From: Siphonodentalium dalli
Lineage: Eukaryota > Mollusca > Scaphopoda > Gadilida > Siphonodentaliidae
Direction of reading: 5' to 3'
DNA length: 64,000 nucleotides
NCBI GenBank assembly: GCA_032622095.1
Contig: CP136066.1
Span: 186,346,716 to 186,410,715, forward strand
Below are positions 39,101-45,100 of the stretch, piece by piece. Numbering within the stretch: position 1 is the stretch's first letter; every line of letters begins with the position of its first letter. The translations under genes were made by a program, and so were the position numbers. The notes under the pieces were generated by a model, which worked only from the letters and a program-made list of their open reading frames with translations, was not told where the DNA came from and searched no databases.

Positions 39101-42100
39101 TTACACACTAGTGTCATCCCGTTGTGCGCTATATGCGTACAATTTTAAATACAAATGGGGTGCGATTAAAAAGGTGGTGGTTATTGTACTAGTACATGTA
39201 TCATGATGGCTTATATTCGTCATAATGATGTTCCTGTCTGTTTCTTCACACGAAACATTTTGTGTGGAGAAGTGCACGACTGAACAGCTTGCTAAAATCC
39301 TTCCAGTCAAGATCGATAAGTGAGTAAACAAAATAATTCACTCGAATACACAACAGACTGTTGAAACTACAAAAATTATTAGTTAGGCTGCAGTTTGGCA
39401 TAATGACATTTTTTTAATTGAAGGCTAGCCTGTCATTGTTTTTCAGTTTGTGTTTGTTGTTCGTTTTATTTTATGTTTTGATGGCACATATTGACTTTCT
39501 AGAGAGGATTTTTTTGAATTGTTAGCATAGCAAAACTCCAATGATTGCCTCTAATAAAGAGCGTCCATGTTTTCGTCGCGGTGTAGACAATAAAGAGCGT
39601 TCTCAATTATGAACGTGCTTTATTTCGATATGTCATGGGTGATTTTGTATGTGGTATTGTGACAATTAAATATAAAGAGCGTCCATGCTTCCGTCTCCCA
39701 AAAGTGGTAGACAATAAAGAGCGTTCTAAATTACGCACTGTGTTGTCTTTTTGGAGGTACTAAATAATGGATCGCTAGCCCGCCCACAACTGAACACACT
39801 ACATCTACTAGGCATCTTGGAATATGTGGCGATGACAGATACTCGGGATATTTATTATATAAATTTGGGCGCTTCTTATATAAGTATGACCAGAGAGATA
39901 ATGTTCTTTCTATTCACTTTGTGGCATTTTAGAGTGCAAACAAGTTCGCGAATGACACTGATGAATAGTCGCTGAGTGATTACAAATCACCGAGTGAATA
40001 CGCGAGACAATCAAAGCACTAATACTGCCATCTATTCACCAAAACAGACACGTGCCGGCATGTTATTAATGGCTACAAAAACAATAACCATTCTAGGCGC
40101 TATTAATTACTGTATTCACAGAATTATTGTCTTCTATTCCAGATAAACGGCCAAAGCGTAACGTAATCTGTACACCACACGCGCACATACGACTCCGTAT
40201 TTTAGTATCGACTGACTTACGTTTACGTCATCGTAGTCTGCATAATAAACTCCGGCTCCGAATCTGTGTTTTTAATTTGCTCCCCACAAGTACGTCACTC
40301 GTAGTTTAGTCGCGGAAATCTCTGAATACCGGTGGTGGTATTATTTATTTATTTTACGGGTTATTTATTATGCGATCGGAATGGGACTTGGATCATTTTA
40401 ATCACAACAGGGAGGGCTTTCCGATTGCGTTTTGTAGTTTCTAGACCGAATAAATCCTTTAAGTTGAAGGGTGATAACCCAGAGAAATATCTGCTGAGTA
40501 GTCATATTCTATGATTCTTGGAATTACAGATTACACTTATTGAGTGTAATCAAGTCTGCAAATTGTGTCTGTCATTTGCAGAATTAGGTCCCCAGAGGGT
40601 GAATGTAGTGACGCTATCCTACACGGCTGTCTAGCATCACCAAATTCACTCTCTGGGAACCTCATTCTGCTTAGGCCTCAAATGCTATGGGAAACATAAG
40701 ACCAGATTGAGGTTCCCTAGTTGAATTTGGTGATGTTCACCCATTAGTCACCTCGATAATAATTTTATCTTCTGCAAATTAGGGCATATAGAAACTTCTC
40801 AGAAGGGAAAAAGTAACTATAAACAATGCCAATTTGAGACTAGATACTTTGAATTTGAATTTGGTGCTAGTGCTGTGTGGGATAGCATCACTAAATTCAA
40901 CCTCTGGGGACCTCATTCTGCAAATGACAGACACAATATTTGCAGGGTTGTGTGTAATTCAGAATCATTTGTAATAGCAGGCAAATGGCTCGTCTTTACC
41001 AGCATCTATTGACACAGCCCTGTTAATTATCAGAAATTTGCCTACGCTAGAAAAATTGCCTAGGCCAGACATTTTTCCTCGGCTGATAAGCCTGGGATCT
41101 GAATAGTTGCATGCTCAACACATATAACTTCAGTTTACAATTGGAACTTGGTCCGTTATCATGGTAGACTATGGTTGGGTCTGTTTTAAAATTGATGACT
41201 ATCAAGATAATCCTTGTTATCTCAGTAGTCTTTGGTATTCAAGACAGGAACTTGGAACTTCATCAGAGATCCCAGAGGCATCACTGGTTGGGGATAACGA
41301 AGGAACTTTATGAGACATCAAATTGTTTTAGCATGTATATTGAGTCGTATCATGCCCCTGCAGAAACCCGCAGCTTTTAATATACTTACTTACCAGGCCA
41401 TGTTTAATTTTAACATAGCTACTTACCGGGCCATATGTTTAATTTTAACATACCTACTTACCAGGCCATATGTTTAATTTTAACATACCTACTTACCAGC
41501 CCATATGTTTAATTTTAACATACCTACTTACCAGGCCATATGTTTAATTTTAACATAGCTACTTAACAGGCCATATGTTTAATTTTAACATAATTACTTA
41601 CCAGGCCATATGTTTAATTTTAACATACCTACTTACCAGACCATATGTTTAATTTTAACATACCTACTTAACAGGCCATATGTTTAATTTTAACACACCT
41701 ACTTAATAGGCCATATGTTTAATTTTAACATAGCTACTTAACAGGCCATATGTTTAATTTTAACATAGCTACTTACCAGGCCATATGATTAATTTTAACA
41801 TTCCTACTTAACAGGCCATATGTTTAATTTTAACATACCTACTTAACAGGCCATATGTTTAATTTTAACATATATGTACCTACTTAACAGGCCATGTTTA
41901 ATTTTCAGCCACTCATGGATGCATATACACAGTTGCGAGAAAAAGGAATTGGGCTGAGTTTCCGCTTGACAGAAACCTGGTTGAGGGAGTATCAGGTATA
42001 TATCAATAGACTTCATCAAGATGCATAATCTGATTAAGCGCCCTTTAATTACTGTTTATTTTTTGGATTCGGGAGTAAACAATATTTTATACGAGTCAAG

Positions 42101-45100
42101 GAACCCACCTATCAAAGCTCATTAGGTATCAATTTTTGAAATATATTATTTTTCACCATCGAGACTTAATAGTGGCCCAGTAAAAATCTGATGAGCCGAC
42201 AGACTCGACCAAATTGCGGATGATGATGGATAACTCTAAAATCAAGAGGCTTTATGTTGATAATAAGGCCAAATTTCATCGAACAACATGTTGATAAATA
42301 ACACGTTTCGGGCAATTTTATACTATAGTTGACAGTGGTTAGCATTATTTTTGGGCAAATAATCAATTCTGATAACTGAAGCGGCATTTCTAAAAATGTT
42401 GTTGTTGTTGGAATCTGATTATATGGGGACAATCAAATCGGGTTGAGTACCTTTAACCATTTGTTTACTTAATACACATTAATGAGTAGTTATCCCTCAG
42501 GAAATGTTCAAATAAAAAGTTTGACCTTATGTTGTTTGTTGAACTAATTATCTGAACATTTCTCACCAATGAATAGGAATCCTTCTGCACTTTCTATTAT
42601 CTGTCATCTGCTTTTATTTCCTGAACATCCCTAGAGATGAATAATAGATCCATTCCAGTATATAGTTTTAGGACTGATGGGAGAATCCATTTAGTAAAGA
42701 CAGGGTTAATATAAGCAATTAACGTCGTTTTCGATGCATCTGTCGGCGTATAGAAGTGTCAGATGCCGAATTACGTAGTTCGGCATTCGACACTTCTATA
42801 TGCCGACAGATGCATCGAAAACGACATTGATTGCTTATAATTACGACAATCCTCATATTAGTTGGTGATTAAACCAGTTTTTTTTTAAAGAAACTATATT
42901 AAAACACTAAAATAGTAAAACTACCCAAGTGATATTTGTGTCTGGACTTCAGCTGCTCTTTTAACCGAAATGGGAAATTGGGTCGAGAATAAATTGGGCG
43001 ACCGACCGGAAGTTCGAGATGAACACACACAATTCGATCTCTGTTTCCTACTACATAAAAGCAAGACACCACACCCGTAAACTATTAAACTGTACTTGCT
43101 GGTGTAAATTTCACTTATTTAAAACGATTCTAGAACATCTATTGTCATAAAGACAATTTGATTCGATAGCAATTCCGAAGTGGTGTTCCCAAACTTCCCC
43201 ACCGAATTTGCGGTCTCCGGTGAGTCGGTGACAAACTCGAAAAGTAAACAATCGCTACAAAGGTGCATTCTATGCTCTCATGCAGGAAACGACACTTCCC
43301 TCGGCTGATAGAGATTGTCGCTACCAAGTGTATCTAAGGGCCTTGACCAATCAAATGCACGCATTTAAGTGAAAGCGAAAGTAGTTGTAATTATATATAC
43401 ATGTACACATATATTTCATTTTATACTTTGATCATTCGTGGTTGAATTTGTGAATATACTAACCCAAGCCTGCAAATAGTGTGTCTGTCATTTGAAGAAT
43501 GAGGTCCCCAGAGGGTGAATTTAGTGATGCTATCCTGCACAGCGAGCTAGCATCACTAAATGCACCCTCTGGGGACACCATTCTGCTTAGGCCTCATCTT
43601 CTGGGAAGGATCTATTGTCTCAAATAACATTGTTTTAGATAATTTTCCCCCTTCTGTTCAGTTTCTATATCCCCTAATTTGAAGAAGATAAAATGCATAA
43701 TCTAGGTGAGTAATGGTTGAACATCACCAACTTCAACTAGGGAACTTCAATCTGATCTTAGGTCTCCCATAGCAGTTAAGGCCTAAGCAGATTGAGGTCC
43801 TCAGAGGGTGAATTTGGTAATGTTAGCCCACCGTGCAGGATAGTGTCACTCAATTCACACTTGGGGGACCTCATTCTGCAAATGGCAAATACACTATTTC
43901 AAATCTTGTATTAAGCCTTCAATAACTGGATAGTGGATACATACTAATAGGTAGTTAATTGATTCCCATTCATTCATTTCTAGGGATGTTCAGCTAATAA
44001 GTTTGGTAAATAGCCTCAGACTGTTGAACTAATTGCCTAAACATCCCTAAACAACTTCATAGGGTGTTTATCTGCCTGTCGTCTGCTTATATTGTTAGCA
44101 CTTTTCAGGAATTGAAGAATAGACAATTCCAGTCAGCCCGGGAATTAGTGAAAATTCGCCTGGGCAAAAAAATTATTCCTAGGCCCAACAGTATTATCTA
44201 GAAAATACTCATTTTTGTCCAGGCAATATTTAACATTGTGATTTTCTCGTTGAAATTACCAGTGTATGCTTTTAAGTCTTTCATGATGGGAGCTGCGGTG
44301 GTGCAGCATTAAAGATCATGTCCCAGTGCATTCTCTTATATATGTGAGTCTCTGATAGGCATATATAAGAGAATGCATTGGCACAGGGTTTTTCACGAAA
44401 TTTCAGGAAGCTCCAGTCATGGAAGGGTTAAGGCCACAAAAAAAAGTGTTTTGGTTCTCGGGCAATTTTTTTTCAAATCAATGAGGGGAGGGTTTTATTT
44501 TTATTTTTTATTTTTTTCTGCACATAGTAAGCATGGACAAAGATACCTTCCTCTGTCTAGTAATAACCAGAAAGGTAGAGGGAACTGTTATGCATATAAA
44601 CTCATTTAGTCTTATATAAAAATGACATTGTACTACCAGTGTATGACTGGGATTACCTAACCATATATAATGCCCCTGACATTAACTACTGTTATTGTTG
44701 TCTAAAAACTGATACCTCCCCATTCTAATATGTGATCCTGAATTTAGTTCTGTGCCTTTCAATTGTATAAAGTTACAATTAGTGTAAGTTGTTCACAATG
44801 ACTAATTGTAAGAAGAGCATGAGGATCAGCTAATCATTTTCTTAATTGTAGTCATCTACTTCATGTTGTAAGCCTGCAAGTCACTTTTACACATTACATG
44901 TTGGAGCTCAATGCACACTAATATTCAACACATATCTGCTATGGACATGTTGATAAAAAAAAAAAAAAAAAAAAATTCAAATTTATTTTTTCCTAAGTTT
45001 TTTTGTCATAACATCAGGCATTGCAATAAAAAGGCCTAATGCGGCCCTTTTTATTCAATGCGGTGGTGCCTGAGAACCAAAACCTCTTTTTTTTTGGCTT

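Noticed and set aside
41383-41908. Regular repeat array resembling a CRISPR
   Set aside because: Units are contiguous without unique spacers and lie in an animal intron; it is a minisatellite.
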